The notes beneath the pieces were generated by a model. It ran no database searches. It was not told the DNA's origin and saw nothing but the letters and a program-made list of their open reading frames with translations. 64,000 nucleotides of DNA. It comes from Dasypus novemcinctus. Its lineage: Eukaryota; Chordata; Mammalia; Cingulata; Dasypodidae. Made by a program: the position numbers and the translations under genes. The first letter of the stretch is position 1. Each line of letters begins with the position of its first letter. Location: assembly GCF_030445035.2 (NCBI RefSeq), contig NC_080677.1, positions 27,725,513 through 27,789,512 on the forward strand, given 5' to 3'. Below, piece by piece: positions 11,491 through 24,479 of the stretch.

Positions 11491-12720
11491 CACCTATCAA
11501 ATCTAGTACTAACTATAGGTTCAAATAGAAGAGTTTATTGTTGTAATCAGATTCCACTTCAGACCCTTGTATCTTGTTCTTAATGTGTTCCCCTTCACCC
11601 AGATGCCTTCCTGATTTTCTGTCTCTCATTCCTATGACAGCAGGCATCTTTCTTTTACTGGCTCTTTCAATGAATGGAGGTCTACTCCAAACCCTAGCCC
11701 CTATGTCTAATCCCCACAACCCACTACCAATTTCTTGCGGCCTCACTCCACATGTGCCTTTTTTCTGCTAGAACTTCCTCTATGTACTTTGCCAGAACTA
11801 GTCTGGTCTTTTCTGCTCTGACCTTGTTCTACTCTTTTGGGTATATAAGCTCAGTGGCCAGATAGGGGCAAGCCTCCAGAGCAATGAACCAGGGAGAATT
11901 TCTGAAAAGCATATGCTCCCACTCAAGACGCCCTTTCCTTTTGTGCACATAGATGAACATACTCTGCAATATCAGGGGGTTGAGCAGGTAGATAAGTAGA
12001 TATCTGACGAATAACTTACCTCTGTGGCGAACTCTTTACAAATAGTTTACTCTGTTGAGGCAGGTTTGAGCAGACTCAGAAGAGAATACTACTCATCACC
12101 TCCACTACTGTATCTAGGGTGAAAATCTAAAGTTTAGGGGAAAACACTTGGAGTGAGTGCTCCTTGTGTGTAGTTGTTAGGACTTTTGTTGTCATGTTAG
12201 GGCTTTGTCTGACGAACCCATGTAAGGATCATCTTTTTAGGAGAAAGCACATTTGTTAGACTTACTATTTAGGATTAATTAGGGTTAAGGGATTTCATAA
12301 CTCTGTAACATTAGTTATTCTTTTGTAGAAATGCAGATGATTTTTTACCCAATAACAAACGCAAATAATATTTGTCCAGTGGAGAAAATAACCCTAAAGA
12401 ATATAAATTATTGCCCTGAAGAATTAACCAGTCTTGTTTTTAATGTAGAAATTTCAAGCGCTTGTCTTTCACTCATTATAACACCTATCTTTCTCATGTT
12501 TCTCTTTAAACCAGCTTCATCATCATTTTGCTGGTTCCCTCGTTTAATGACTTCAATAAAATTTTGACAAGTATTTGAATGAGAATTGTTTTTTCTTCAA
12601 TCATTTTGAAAGTTATACATTTGATACTGTTAACCTAAGACTGCAAGTTTTATGAATGATTATGCTAAGAAGAAAGAAAATTTAGCATGAATGAGTTCTT
12701 AGAGAGGAAAGTAACTGCTT
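11491..12720. other. Unassigned AT-rich sequence, possibly containing an old LTR
   Basis: No gene is seen. A 'gggtatataagctcagtgg' motif at about 11839-11857, followed by a region without any ORF, looks like an LTR or other TATA promoter. I could not find a partner copy or boundaries, so no family is assigned. The rest (11900-12720) has no recognisable feature. Confidence 0.35.
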
Positions 12721-12724
12721 TGTA

Positions 12725-13660
12725 AAGTCAGATTATCAAGGTATAATTTCCATACAGTAAAATTCACCATTTTTGGTGTGAATTTTGACAAATACATACA
12801 GATGTATCAAATAAAGTTATAGAACATTTCCATCGTCACAAAAGTTGCCCCTTTTGTTGTCAATGTCCAGCTCCCAATGCAGCCACTAGCAACTACTGAT
12901 CTATTTCCTCTCTCCAAATACACTTTTCTTTTCCAGAATGACATAGAAATGAAAACACACCATATGTAGTTTTTTGAGTTTGGCTTCTTTCATTATCATA
13001 ATTCATTTGGGATTCATCCATGTTCCTTTTCATTGCTGAGTGGCGTTCTATTATATGGGTGTACAACATTTTGTTTTTCAATTTATCAATTGTGGACATT
13101 TGCATATTTTTTCTAGTTTTGAAAAAAACTAGTTTTGAATAAAGCTGATATAAACATTTATGTACAGGTTTTTGTGTGTACATGTTTTCATTTCTCTTGG
13201 AAATATCTAAAAGTACTACTGGTGGATTGTATGGTAAGTGTATTTCTGAGGAATTCCTACACTCTTTTTCAAAGTGGCTGTTCCATTTTGCATTCACACC
13301 AGCAATGTATGAGAGCTCCAGTTGCCCTGCCTCCTTGGCAGTGCTCGATGCTGTCAATTTTTAAAAATTTCATTATTTTAATTTAGCCATTCTAATAGAT
13401 GTGTTGTGGCATGCTACTGTGTTTTTTCATTGTGGCTATAATTTGCCTTTCCTAATGACCAATGATGTTGCACCTTTGTCATATGCGTATTTACCATCCA
13501 TATACTTTTTAGGAGTATGTTCAAATTGTATGTTTTTTGTTTACACTGTTTTTAAGTTGGATTGATTATTTTTTGTTATTCAATAATTTATATAAATTAT
13601 AGATAACAATTCTTTATCAGATATGTTTTGAAAGAATTTTCTCCCAATCTGTGTCTTGAC
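12725..13660 (-). mobile_element. Old L1M-type LINE 3' region
   Basis: Reverse orientation, the same L1M 3'-UTR text as at 8756-9450: 'gggattcatccatgttcc', 'gtggctgttccattttgc', 'acaccagcaatgtatgag', then the L1 segment 'ttctttatcagatatgttt'. The 154-residue minus-strand ORF here is partly derived from old L1 3'-UTR sequence and shows no conserved domain. A degenerate (TTGTCATCA)n simple repeat follows at about 13676-13732. Confidence 0.8.
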
Positions 13661-13744
13661 TTTCAATTTTCTTAGCATTGTTGTCATCATTGTCATTGTT
13701 GTCATCATTGCCATTGTCATCATCTTTTTCTTCTGGTATTATTC

Positions 13745-14890
13745 TTGCTCTCTTTAAATTAAGCTTTATGTTAAGAACAATAGATTTCCAGAAAATTGTA
13801 AAGATAGTAGAAAGAGTTCACAGATACTCTGCATTTATTTTCTTCTATTATTAACATCTTACGTTATTAGTTTGGTCCGTTTGTTAAATGCAATGAACCA
13901 ATATTGATGTAGTATTATTAATTAAAGTACATACTTTATTCAGATTTTCTTAAAATTTTCTTATTGTATTTTCTCTGTTCCAGAATACCACATTATATTT
14001 AGTAATCATGTCTCACAGTCTCCTCTTGGCTATGACAGTTTCTCAGACTGTTTTGATGATATTGGCGGTTTTGAGGTGTAGCAGTCAGTTATTTTGTAGA
14101 ATTTCCCTCAATCATAAATTTTTCTGAAATTTTCTTCATGATTAGACTGGGGTTATGGGTTTTGGGGAAGAAGACCATAGAAGTAAATTGCCATTTTAAT
14201 TGCATCGTATTTAGATTACATACTGTCAATACTGCTTATTACTATTGACATCAACCTTGATCACCAAGCTGAAGTAGTATTTGTCAGGGTTCTCCATTAT
14301 AAAGTTATTCTCTTTCCCTTTTTCCATACTCTGTTCTTTAGAAACTTATCGCTATATGCAGCCCACCCTTAAGGAGGTCACAATTATGCTCCATCTTCTT
14401 GAGCAGAGTTTCTACATAAATCATTTGGGATTCCTCTGCATGGGAGATTTGTCTATTCCCTCACTATTATTTATTTATTCAATAATTTACTTATATCAGT
14501 GTAGGCTCATGAATATTTATTTTATAATTTGTCTTATAATCCAAGGCTAATTTATTTCTTTGTTTTTTTTGCTCAAATTGGTCAAGTTTGGCAATTGGGA
14601 GCTCTTTCATTTGGCTCCTATGTTCCTTCGGCATGTCTCCATTGGTTTGTTTTGTTTTAAATATTTTCTTACTTTCTGGCACTATAAATGCTCCAGGATC
14701 ATCATCTTATATATTTTATACCTCAGTCCTTGAATCATCCACTTATCCTAGGAACCCTGGTTCCTTGTATTGGAGAATGATATTTGAAACCAAGAAATGG
14801 ATGCTAGGTGTACTCAGTGCTACTGGGGTGTCACTGGTTCTAAGTTTGCTCAGCTTATAGAGCAAGGAGATATATGTGTATACCAATCCA
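13745..14890 (-). mobile_element. Older L1M-type LINE 3'-UTR segment
   Basis: In reverse orientation this matches a distinct old L1M 3'-UTR block. Recognisable parts are 'atcaccaagctgaagtagta', 'ggagatttgtctattccc', 'aggctcatgaatatttatt', 'gtttggcaattgggagctct' and 'gctactggggtgtcactggt'. There is no open frame of the LINE. It probably continues the element at 12725-13660 or is a second fragment beside it; the junction near 13740 is a simple repeat. Confidence 0.75.
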
Positions 14891-14929
14891 TGTTTAAACA
14901 CACACACATGTAAATATTTCTGTGTGTAA

Positions 14930-15474
14930 CAACCTGTATCTGTAATAAGCTAAACATGAGTTCATGGAAAAAAGACAAGACCCTGTCCCCATTAAGCTTA
15001 CATTCTAATGAAGGAGACAGACATCAAACAAGTAAACAAATAAGAGAAATCCAGATAATAAATGCTCTGAAGAAAATAAAATATGGTAATTGCATAGAGA
15101 ATTCCCAGTGATGTATGCAGGAGGAGGCCCTATTTTGGGAAGCCTTTCTGTGCAGATGACACTTGAGCAGAGATCTGAATAATGAGAAGATATAAGCCAT
15201 ACGAATATCTTGTGATAGAGGAATAGCAAATGCAAAGAGGGAACAGCGAGGGCAAAGGCCCTGAGCTGAGAATGACCTTAGTATGTTCTGGAAATAGCAA
15301 GACCTGTGTAGTTGGATAATAGTGAGAGAGAGAGAGAGTGATATGAAATGAGGTCAGAGAAGTAAGCAGTGCTGGGTCATTTAGAGCTTTGTAGGTCTTG
15401 GCAATGGGAAGCCACTGGAGATTCTTAAGGAGAGGAGCAGTGTACCTGATTTGTGTTTTTAAAAGACTACTCTA
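14930..15474 (+). mobile_element. L2 LINE fragment (left part)
   Basis: Ancient L2 text is visible: 'agacaagaccctgtcccca' near 14971, 'agggcaaaggccctgagc' near 15249 and 'tttgtaggtcttggcaatgg' near 15389. The element is cut at 15474 by the L1 insertion and resumes at 16139 ('gctgctgtgtggaag'), as expected for L2 after excision of the insert. Confidence 0.75.
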
Positions 15475-16124
15475 TTTAGGGGATTTGAATCTCTGGACTG
15501 ACAATGTGATAGCCAGGTCCTGAGCCTCAACAGACTCCAGCACCTACAATCTGATTTATTGGACTTACCACACTCAGCTAAGATGGAGTTGAAGAAGGAC
15601 AACCACCACACCATGGAGCCTAGAGTGATTACAACTGAAAGTGGGAGGATTGCATCCAGCATCCATGTGGAATCTGAGCCTCCTCTTGACATAGAGGTGC
15701 AATGGACACAACCAATCCAATGTCCACATAGAAGAGGTGGCATTGGATTGGGAAAAGTGGACATGGTGGCTGATGGGTATGGGGAAAGGCAGGAAGAGAT
15801 GAGAGGTGGAGGCGTCTTTGGGACATGGAGCTGCCCTGGATGGTGCTTCAGAGGCAATCACCGGACATTGTAAATCCTCACAGGGCCCACTGGATGGAAT
15901 GGAGGAGAGTATGGGCCATGATGTGGACCATTGACTATGAGGTGCAGAGGTGCCCAAAGATGTACTTACCAAATCCAATGGATGTGTCATGATGATGGGA
16001 ATGAGTGTTGCTGGGGGGGGAGAGGTGGGGTGGGGGGGTGGGGTTGAATGGGACCTCACATATATATTTTTAATGTAATATTATTACAAAGTCAATAAAA
16101 AAAATAAATAAATTAAAAAAAAAT
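15475..16124 (+). mobile_element. 5'-truncated L1 insertion (3' UTR) with a 14-bp TSD
   Basis: A 650-bp L1 3' end on the plus strand, flanked by a perfect 14-bp duplication, 'aaaagactactcta' (15461-15474 and 16125-16138), within an L2 element. It carries the same 3' UTR as the 1567-1905 copy, the G-rich tract at 16013-16043, and 'aatattattacaaagtcaat' before a degenerate A-tail. It lacks ORF2, so it is a dead-on-arrival copy. The antisense ORFs of 132 and 161 residues here are UTR shadows. Confidence 0.92.
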
Positions 16125-16138
16125 AAAAGACTACTCTA

Positions 16139-16874
16139 GCTGCTGTGTGGAAGATGGCTGACTGAAAAGGAGAATTAAATATCATTATGCGACTCCATTC
16201 TGAGCATAAATATCTTGGTAAGGTGAGGTAGATTGACGGTGCTAAGTCACAGAATAGAAAAAATACTCTTTCAAACATCTCTCAGGGATACACTTATTAT
16301 CTAAAGTCTCTTAGAAGGAAAAGTTCCTTTGAAGCAATTCCTGTTCGATGAGGTTCCACACTGTTGGCAAGCGTTTATAAAACACCTATCCTTTAGACCA
16401 TCTCAACATGGTAATTCAGGAGGCTTGAGTATTGCCTCATAATTGCTATCATCACAAACAGTGGCATCTCATTATTGTCAGAGCCATACACGTGAGTCTG
16501 TGTTCAGTACCTGTGGTAACTGAAACATCATCTTCTATTATGTTCTTTGGTCACTGATAAACAAATGATTAATTAGTACAATCAGGATCTGTCCTGGAAA
16601 ATGGCCATGGATCAGCATGTCCCTCCATTGTGTAATTAAACCAAGGTCTACACACGTGTTTCTACTTCCTTTAAACAAATATCTGCCCTATAACCAACAC
16701 AAAGAAATATTAAATCTCAACCTGCTTTGTGTGTAAGTATATTTTTCAAGCTGGCCTAATTGATCCTGAAAGATAGGAAAAATGGGTCTCAGAAAGGACT
16801 GCTGCCTGGTCCTAACCAGTAATCAGAACATCTACAGCTCTGGCACAATTCTGTCCACATGACAGATAACATGG
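16139..16874. other. Remainder of the L2 fragment, then unassigned DNA
   Basis: The first ~70 bp continue the L2 interrupted at 15474. From about 16210 to 16874 I recognise no repeat, exon or RNA gene. Confidence 0.5.
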
Positions 16875-17015
16875 TTATATTGTAGAGTGATCCAGAGTTT
16901 GGCTCTGGAATCAGATCAACCTGAGTTCAAACCTTGTTTTCCAGTTGTGTGACACTGAGCAATTTACCCAAACCCTATAAGCCTCAGTTTCCTCACCTTT
17001 AAAATGGGTATACTC
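16875..17015 (+). mobile_element. MIR SINE
   Basis: The core of the ancient tRNA-derived MIR is present: 'ctggaatcagatcaacctg', then 'gttcaaacc', 'agttgtgtgacactgagc' and 'cctcagtttcctcacct', ending in 'aaaatgggtatac'. It is strongly diverged, as expected. Confidence 0.88.
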
Positions 17016-17094
17016 ATATTTATCTTAAATTTTTGTTGTTCTGTGTGTAAATGTTTTTGTTGACTATATATAAGAGAATATTAAAAACACTTAG

Positions 17095-18900
17095 ATAGAT
17101 AAATTTCAGTTCTGGTTAAGATGGAGTTAGTACATGCCACTCTATCTTTTTTATTGATTACAACTAAAAACCCTGGAGAGAATACATGAATAAACTATCT
17201 GAAGGCTCTGGAAAGTAAAGAATACCAGGTAAATTGGAAAGAGAATAAAATGTCAAAGAACAACTCCTATGGAGGTAAGTTTCTGTGTTTTTTCCCCTCC
17301 TATATTTCCTGGCCTAGATACAAAGGAAGCCTGAATCTTCAAACTGTACAATGGTGCTAAAAGAAAAAGCTACAAGAAAACCCCTTCTTCTTGGACCAGA
17401 GGACTGGGAAAGGAGCCCTTGAGAAAAAGAGTTCTTGGACTATGCCCACCCCCTTCCCAACTCTTTTTCAGACATGGCTGGTAATGAAGTGGATCTTCCA
17501 TGGCACTGGAACCAGCAGTAGCAATGAGGTGGCACCAGGGGTGGCAGCTACAGAAGTGACCTGCAGGCTCTTTTCTCTTGCTACTTTGCCCTGAGGTGGA
17601 CTCCATTTTAGGCAATACATAATAATGCAGGTAAGCAAAAACCATGTTTTTTTTTTAAGTTAGAGCCAAAGAAAAGGAGCCACAAGGAGCCAGAGGGTGT
17701 GAGGCAAGTCATAGAAAGGAAGCAGCTGGAGAAAAGAATCCTTTACACCTGTGTATAAAGTGCTGGACTCACCTCCAAGCTGAGAATCCATAGCACAGAT
17801 CAGAAACAACATAGCAAAGACTTTGAGAACTGAACTATAGTGTGGACCAAAACCTAAGGGTAGTGTAGAATAATACTGCAAAGATTGCGAAACTAAACTG
17901 GCCTTGGAACCACAGCCTGCAGGTGGGTCAGAACTGTGCTCTGAACCTAATGCGGGTGAGTGTTTACTAAAGCAAAACATATAAACAAAAAATTCAACAG
18001 TCCCCAGAAAATTTTAATAGAATCCAGTGTTTATAGCACAGTATCCCAAATGACAAGGGTACAATTCAAAACTACTAAAAGTTCAAAGGACCAGGAAAAT
18101 CTCAATAATATTTAAGGGAATAATCAATAAATGCAAACTCCAAGGTGACCCAGATGTTGGAATTAACAGAAAGGACTTTAAATCACCTCATATAATGATG
18201 ATCCAGGAGGTAAGGAATAGCCACTATTGAAACAATACCTGAAGCAAGAGCAAACACTCTTGAAATGAATGGAAAGATAGATGTTCTCAGCAAAGAAACA
18301 GAAGGTATTCCAAAGAACTGAATGGAAATTTTAGAACTGAAAAATACAACAGAAATAAAATATTCACTGGAGAGGCTCAATGGCCAAATGGAGATAAGAG
18401 TGGAAAGGGTGAGTTTGAAGATAAACCAACAGGAATTATCCAGTTTGAAAATAAACAAAGCCTCAGAGACTTTTGGAAGAATATCAAAAGTTCTTATATT
18501 TGTGTTATGGAAGTGATGGGAGGAGAGAATAAATAAATTGGTACAGAATAATATTTGAAGATATAAAGGCTCAAAATTCCCCAAATCTGACAGAGAACAT
18601 TTACCAAGAAGCTTATGTCAAATAGGATGTCAAAAAGCAAATGTCAAATAGGATGAACTCAAAGAAAACCATGCCCTGATTTATCACAATCAAAGAGTAG
18701 AAGACAAAACAAAACATTTGAAAAAAGCCAGAGAAAAACAACACATTACATATAAGAGATCAATGATTTGAATGACTACAGATTTCTCATCAGAAACCAT
18801 GAAGACCTAAAAACACAAAGAAACAAAATTTTTTTTAAGTGCTAAAGAAAACAGAACTGTCAACGCAGATTTATTTACCCAGTGAAAATATCCTTCAGGA
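17095..18900 (+). mobile_element. HAL1/L1M-like element with a decayed ORF1
   Basis: Plus-strand L1-lineage sequence starting near 'ggttaagatggagttag', typical of a HAL1/L1 5' UTR. It has ORF1-like text around 18140-18900 with 'ctttaaatcacctcat', 'gaactgaaaaatac' and 'gatttctcatcagaaaccat', where ORF1's RNA-binding C-terminal region normally lies. Many stops and frameshifts break it, and no ORF2 is recognised, which favours HAL1 (a half-L1) over full L1. A full ORF1 would be about 300 codons; the longest remaining open pieces are about 64. Confidence 0.65.
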
Positions 18901-18929
18901 ATTTAATCCTTGGACTAAGTCTTTTATTT

Positions 18930-20560
18930 AAAACTGTAAATACTCACCAAATCTGCCCATCATGTTTCATACACAGTGCTAGGCACAAGGGCTGCAAGAA
19001 AGATAATGATTCAGCCATTCCCTTCAGGATACTTATTTGTAAGTCCATGGGAAGTGCATACATGAGCAATTAAGTGCCATGTAAATTTAGGAGTTAAGGT
19101 AGGAGACCATATAGGGTACACTGAAGGCACAAAAGAAGAGGTAGTGCTCTTTCAATTCAGGTAAAAAGAGCAGGGGCGAGTTATAATTTCAACAGAAGCT
19201 TATATTTAAATAGAATCTGCAGAGATGCATCCCAATGGGCAAGATAACTAGTGTAGTAGAGCAGACTTCTAGCAACAGGCAGAAACATGAGCACAACCTG
19301 CAATGGTTTGATGTGCACTTGGGCAAACCTAGGTATTATAGCACATGTACTGATATACCTAAGCACTTAGACCGATTTCCACCTGCCAGGCCCTTCAACA
19401 CATTGATTGAAGGCTGGATCCAGCTCTTCCTTTCCACAGAGCAGTCTGATATTACTGGGCAATCAATGCTCCTAGAGCAGCTTTTAACCGATAACTGATG
19501 TGAGTGAATAAATAAATACCCTAACGCCCTCATCCCTTGGGCAGGGTAACTCTGAAGCATGTTCTCCACTGGGTCCAGATTTCCCTGGTGGAACTAAACT
19601 GTGGTTGCCTAGTGTTATAACTTGATTGATAATGTGTGCTTTATTGCCTTTTGTCCCTTCTCTCTCCTGCTTCCCCATAATTGTTTTGATGTTTTGTGAG
19701 ATCACCTCTCAAATAAATTTCTTTTCTCAGGGTTGGTTTCTGAGCAAATCAAACTACAACAGTGTCACAGGTAAGGTTTCTAAAGATGCAGACTCTGATA
19801 TGGAGATTTTGAGTTCTTAAAACATCTGAGAAGAGAAGGAAGCAGGATTAGGCAGAGGAAGAAATTGAGCTCAGTCACAACGAAGGTCTCAGGTGACCCC
19901 ACGGGGAGCTCTGAATCTTGGATGGTCCTTGAGAGTTGTCCCAAGCTGAGATGAGGTGACCAAGCCTACATAGCCCCACATCAGCCATTATGGGATGCAG
20001 GTTGCCTTGAGAAGAGGGACACGACCTCAAACAAAGCTGTTCTTTTTAATAGAGGGTAATTTCCAGCAGCAAGGTGGAAGGGGGCACAGCACAGTGTCTC
20101 CTCCTGATAGTTATGACTAGCATTTAGGGTTTGTGGAAGGGTTTGGATGGGAAAAAATGAGATAGTGCTGGGATCATGGTGCTTCGTAGGAGAAGGGAAA
20201 GAGTTTAACCTACATTCTGCATTCAGTAAGGACCCAAAGAATACTTTCAATTTGCAGAGTAGTACAATCAATTTTTGGTTGTGTAGGTATGGAGTATGGA
20301 TTAAGAGGTATAAATCCGAGAGAGAAGAAGTCAGCTAGGGGAATCTTGCAATCATCTAGAAGAGAAATGAAAAGGGCAAATTGGAAGCAGTAGGAGCACA
20401 AAGTGGGCTTGAAGGCTCTATATAATTTTCTTACTGAGTGTGGACAGATAATGCATGAGGAAAGAAAGATTCAATGATACCTTCTAGAATTTTGGTGTGG
20501 GTAACTAGAATTCTAAGTGATTTTACAGATTGACAGAATAAAACCAAACACACACATACA
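18930..20560. other. Non-coding stretch with L2-like fragments
   Basis: The part at 18930-19130 carries 'cacagtgctaggcacaagg' and similar L2 3'-end text, and 20100-20520 resembles internal L2. At 19240-19770 a segment with 'cacctctcaaataaatttc' looks like an old interspersed repeat with its own polyadenylation signal, which I cannot name. No gene is seen; the ORFs of 60-96 residues lack domains and splice context. Confidence 0.45.
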
Positions 20561-20596
20561 GACATTCAGACACACACACATCTTGGTGGATTTTCT

Positions 20597-21118
20597 TTTT
20601 TTTTTAAAGATTTATTTTTCCCTGCCCCTGCCCCTGCCCTGCTGTTTTTGCTGTCTGCATCCATTCACTGTGTAATCTGTCTTTGTTTCTTTTTTTGTCT
20701 TCTTGTCTCATCTTTCTCCTCTAGGACTCACCGGGATTTGATCCTGGGGACCTCTGATGTGGAGAGAGGTTCCCTGTCAATAGCGCCACCTCAGCACCTC
20801 AGTCTGCTGTGCTTCATTTTGACTCTGCCCTTTGTCTCTCTTTTGTTGTGTCATCATCTTGCTACATGACTCACTTGCTCAGGCACTGGCTCACTGTGCA
20901 GGCACTGGCTCACCATGTGGGCACTCGTGGGCACTTGGCTTACCACATGGGCACTTGCGCGCAGGCACTCGGCTCACCACATGGGTACTGGCTCACTGTG
21001 CAGTGCAGGCACACTTTTTCTTCTTCTTTTTCACCAGGAGGTCCCAGGGATCGAACCTGGGTTCTCCCATATGGTAGGCGAAAGACCTATCACTTGAACC
21101 ACATCCACTTCCCTTGAG
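20597..21118 (-). mobile_element. Composite SINE with two tRNA-like units
   Basis: A 522-bp SINE in reverse orientation with a 9-bp TSD, 'ggattttct' (20588-20596 and 21119-21127). Read on minus, the first tRNA-like head (about 21040-21113) has a B-box-like ggttcgatccc (complement at 21047-21057). It is followed by degenerate GC-rich tandem sequence (about 20870-21010, repeated 'gcactggctcac' motif on plus). Then comes a second tRNA-like block with a B-box-like motif (20731-20744) and a T/A-rich tail. It differs from the DAS copies in body and length, so it is a second xenarthran SINE type. Confidence 0.75.
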
Positions 21119-21127
21119 GGATTTTCT

Positions 21128-24100
21128 AATTGGTATTATTGCTGGTTATTTTCTCTACATATGTATATTCATATTTAAACTAATACACTATGTTTACTGA
21201 TGGGCTTAATATTTAGTCCAAGAGATTTGAGGTGGTTTACAGAAAGAAACATGAAATTCATCATGACACAAAAAGATCAGGAAATGGGAATAATAGGAAA
21301 ATAAGGATAGGGAAAGGAGATAAAGCCAGAAGTAATCGTTGTTCAAACAGTTTTTCTAATTTTATGCACAGTCACTAGAAATGGACTGCAAAATAGTCTC
21401 TGATTTCCCTAACCAGACCAAAAAAACTAAATAAACAAAAGCAACTACAAAAACATGGGGAGGAACACAACCAATTTTCAAAAGCAATATATCAGTTGCT
21501 CAAAAATACTCTATCATTTCTTATACTGATTTGAGAGGTATTTCAATTGTGGGTCCTTATATAAAGGGAATATTACAAGATGTATTAGACTAAGCCTTTA
21601 CATATGTGTATGAATATATCTCAGAATAAGCATAAAAGAAATCTCAAATCTTTGTTTTATACAAAGGAAAGCTGTTTATTTCAATACATATTTATAGAGA
21701 AGTGACCGTAAGCAAGGCCCTGTTGTAAAATATACAAAGGTAAATAAGATAGAATTGGAAGTTTCTGCTATGATATTAAATAACTTAAATTTTTTGCACA
21801 AGGGCACAGAAAGTATTTTTGTAATCTACAACTTTTCAGAGAACAGAACAACCGGCTACAAGAAAGCAAACCTATTACCTTTCTAAATTTCAAAAAGATT
21901 TCTATTTTAGTAGAGTTTTCATATAAAGGAAATGTATGACCCTTGACTCTACATTTATTTGGATTAAATGGATTGTAGGGAGTTGTTTTCTAAAACAAAA
22001 TACGAAAGCATACACATACAATGACCAAACACTGGACAAATATCCTAGTCTACCCCCTGAGCTACCTCGCTCTGAAGTCTTCACTGAGGACAAAAGAGAA
22101 GACAGAGGAGTTGGTGAAACTTGGGGCTCTATGGAAGAGATAAAACAAGGGATGGGACAGGGCAGGAAGGAGAGCAATAGTGCTGACCAGTTCACGGCAT
22201 CTACCCCTCCAATGCATCACTGGCAAAGTGTCATCAACTGTTGGCAACAGTTTTGTAAAAATATGTCAGTGAGTAACACAATATAGAAAAACCTTCATTT
22301 TATTAATAAGAATTGCTAACAAAGCAAATGTACTTGACAAGTGCCTATCCATATCCATAGAAGAATTCAGAAAATATGAACTAGACACAAATAATATATT
22401 AAAAAATATATAAATACTTGATGTTTGGGAGAGAAAATGCTGGACATAACGAAACACTTGTAAAGTCCGCCCCCAAATTATTTGTTTTAAAAAAAGGAAA
22501 ATTTAGATGTCCTGTGACTCTGGTACATTGTCATTAGTGAATAATCAAATATTAATTGACAATGGGGATGAAGAAATTGTAGGTGTGTTTAGGAAATACT
22601 TTCTTTTACTTCCATTTTCCCTGGTGAATAAGAGAAGTGTGTTCTCTGAGTATTAGAGAGTATTACAAGTATTGGGTGACATTTAGTTCTTGCAAATTTC
22701 CAAAAGGAAAAATTCTTCAATTTGATTCTTGAGATTTTAAGTCATTGTTAATGTGGAAGATTTTTTCTTTCCTTAATTGGGGATATAGAGGGAGATTCAT
22801 AGAGGGAGCACCCCATACCAACCTTCAGGTCCATTGATGTTTTTTAAATTGTACTATTAGAGGCTGGTTTAGGAAAGGGAAGTTCATATTTTGGACTTAC
22901 ATTGACTTTCAATTTTCAAGAAAGGGAATTTGACATCTTTTCTTAGTGATTTACAATCCCTGTAAATTACTTTTCATTGTTCAAATTAAAATTTAAAATC
23001 AGATTGCAACCCACCATCCCACATGGGAACATTGCAACATTTTCTTCTCAAAGGGAAACTACTTTTATTCTTTAGCTTCTTCATAAAAATCCTAGTTTTG
23101 ACTTGCATTATACAACAGAAATTGATTACTTTCTCAACAAAGAAAAAACAATTACAATAGACTAGCTTCTCATGTCATTAGATAGTCTTTTGAATTTTCC
23201 CCCCTCTTTAATAGAATTATTTCCTTTTGAAAAAAAAATGAAAACAAAAACAAACTCTAGCTCTGCAAACAAAAATCCATGTTAGGGCATATCTGTTAAA
23301 TATACAAGAGCTAATGGGACACTTTTTCTGAAGAAGATTTCTCAGGGCTATAAAGTGAATTTCATTACACAAATCTACACGGCCTGTGCAAATGTGATTC
23401 AGGGCAGCCTTCAAGGCTTTATCTCTTTGTCTCCATCATGTAAACTGGGTCTTCACTTATTCATAATCAAAACCAAGGAAAATATGCCTTGAGTTTCCAA
23501 GTATCGCTTCTCAAATCGGTCTTCTCTGTTCAAAGTTTTTGTCTTTGCATACTGCCATGGAACCTGGATAGAATGAAATTAATACAGGGTAAAGATCTGT
23601 GCTGAAGAGGCCAAATCGCTCCCTTCCTGATGTCTAAATTTGTAAAAGATCGGTTAATTGGATTTTTCACTTTTTTTCTTTTTCATGTAAATTAAACAAC
23701 TGCAGCTTTGAGTTTGGTTTCAAAAACCAAGGGTTTGTTATGTTATTAGCTTAGCCACAAATATTTACTGCCATTATCTCCTCCATTTTCAAATGCGTGG
23801 TCTGAATTTTCCTGAATATGCTCAGTTTGAATAAGGTCAATGGATAAGAGGAAAAAGAAGGCAGGATCTTAGGACTTGATAATAGAACAATAAGATTCCC
23901 TACATGATCATTCAGGGACCGCAGAGGGACTCTTGGCATTACTCTTAGAGCATGGAAGTTGTGCAAGTGGCAGCAAGCCAAGAGTTACTAGGATGGTAGA
24001 TTCCTGCTGGTGGAAGTCATCTCCATGTATGGAAGCATTCAAAACCCCTATCTGTCCCCAAGAGCTAGATTAGATTAACACAGGGCAGTGCTTTTCAATG

Positions 24101-24240
24101 TTTCTACAGCAATGAAACTTTTTCCTTAAAGGAAGATCTCTGCGAAAGCCTACTGTGTAATAGAGATAGAAGCAAGGCTACTCTGGATGGTATGAGCCAG
24201 TAAGTGGGCTCCATGTAAGTCCAGGGCTTGGCAAAGACAT
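21128..24240. other. Mostly unique intergenic DNA
   Basis: No gene, RNA gene or well-preserved repeat is recognised over 3.1 kb. The plus-strand 116-codon ORF at 21936-22286 and its antisense partner have no domain, no splice sites and biased AT-rich flanks, so I treat both as chance. This is one of the longest repeat-poor blocks and a reasonable place to look for conserved non-coding elements. Confidence 0.5.
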
Positions 24241-24244
24241 CATG

Positions 24245-24430
24245 GCAAACTATAGCTGTAGCAAAACAGGAAGTCAGAGGTTGAACTCAAGCATTTACTA
24301 GTCACTGGGCTTTGGACAATTTACAGTTTCTTTGAGCTTGTGTGTGTGTGTCTAGATTATTTCCTGCCTCTCAAGATTTTTGTAAAGTATGTGATAATGC
24401 CCAATATCTTGACTGTAGGTAGATATTCAA
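24245..24430 (+). mobile_element. Degraded MIR SINE
   Basis: 'ggttgaactcaagcattta' followed by a MIR-like 'gggctttggacaatttac' and 'cagtttctttgagc' correspond to the MIR core, with a GT run inserted near 24340. Strongly diverged. Confidence 0.55.
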
Positions 24431-24479
24431 TAAATGTCATCTACTCATTATCATCATCATTGTCATCCTAGTCATCATT

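Noticed and set aside
12893-13357. 154-codon minus-strand ORF
   Set aside because: Made of old L1M 3'-UTR sequence; no conserved protein family recognised.
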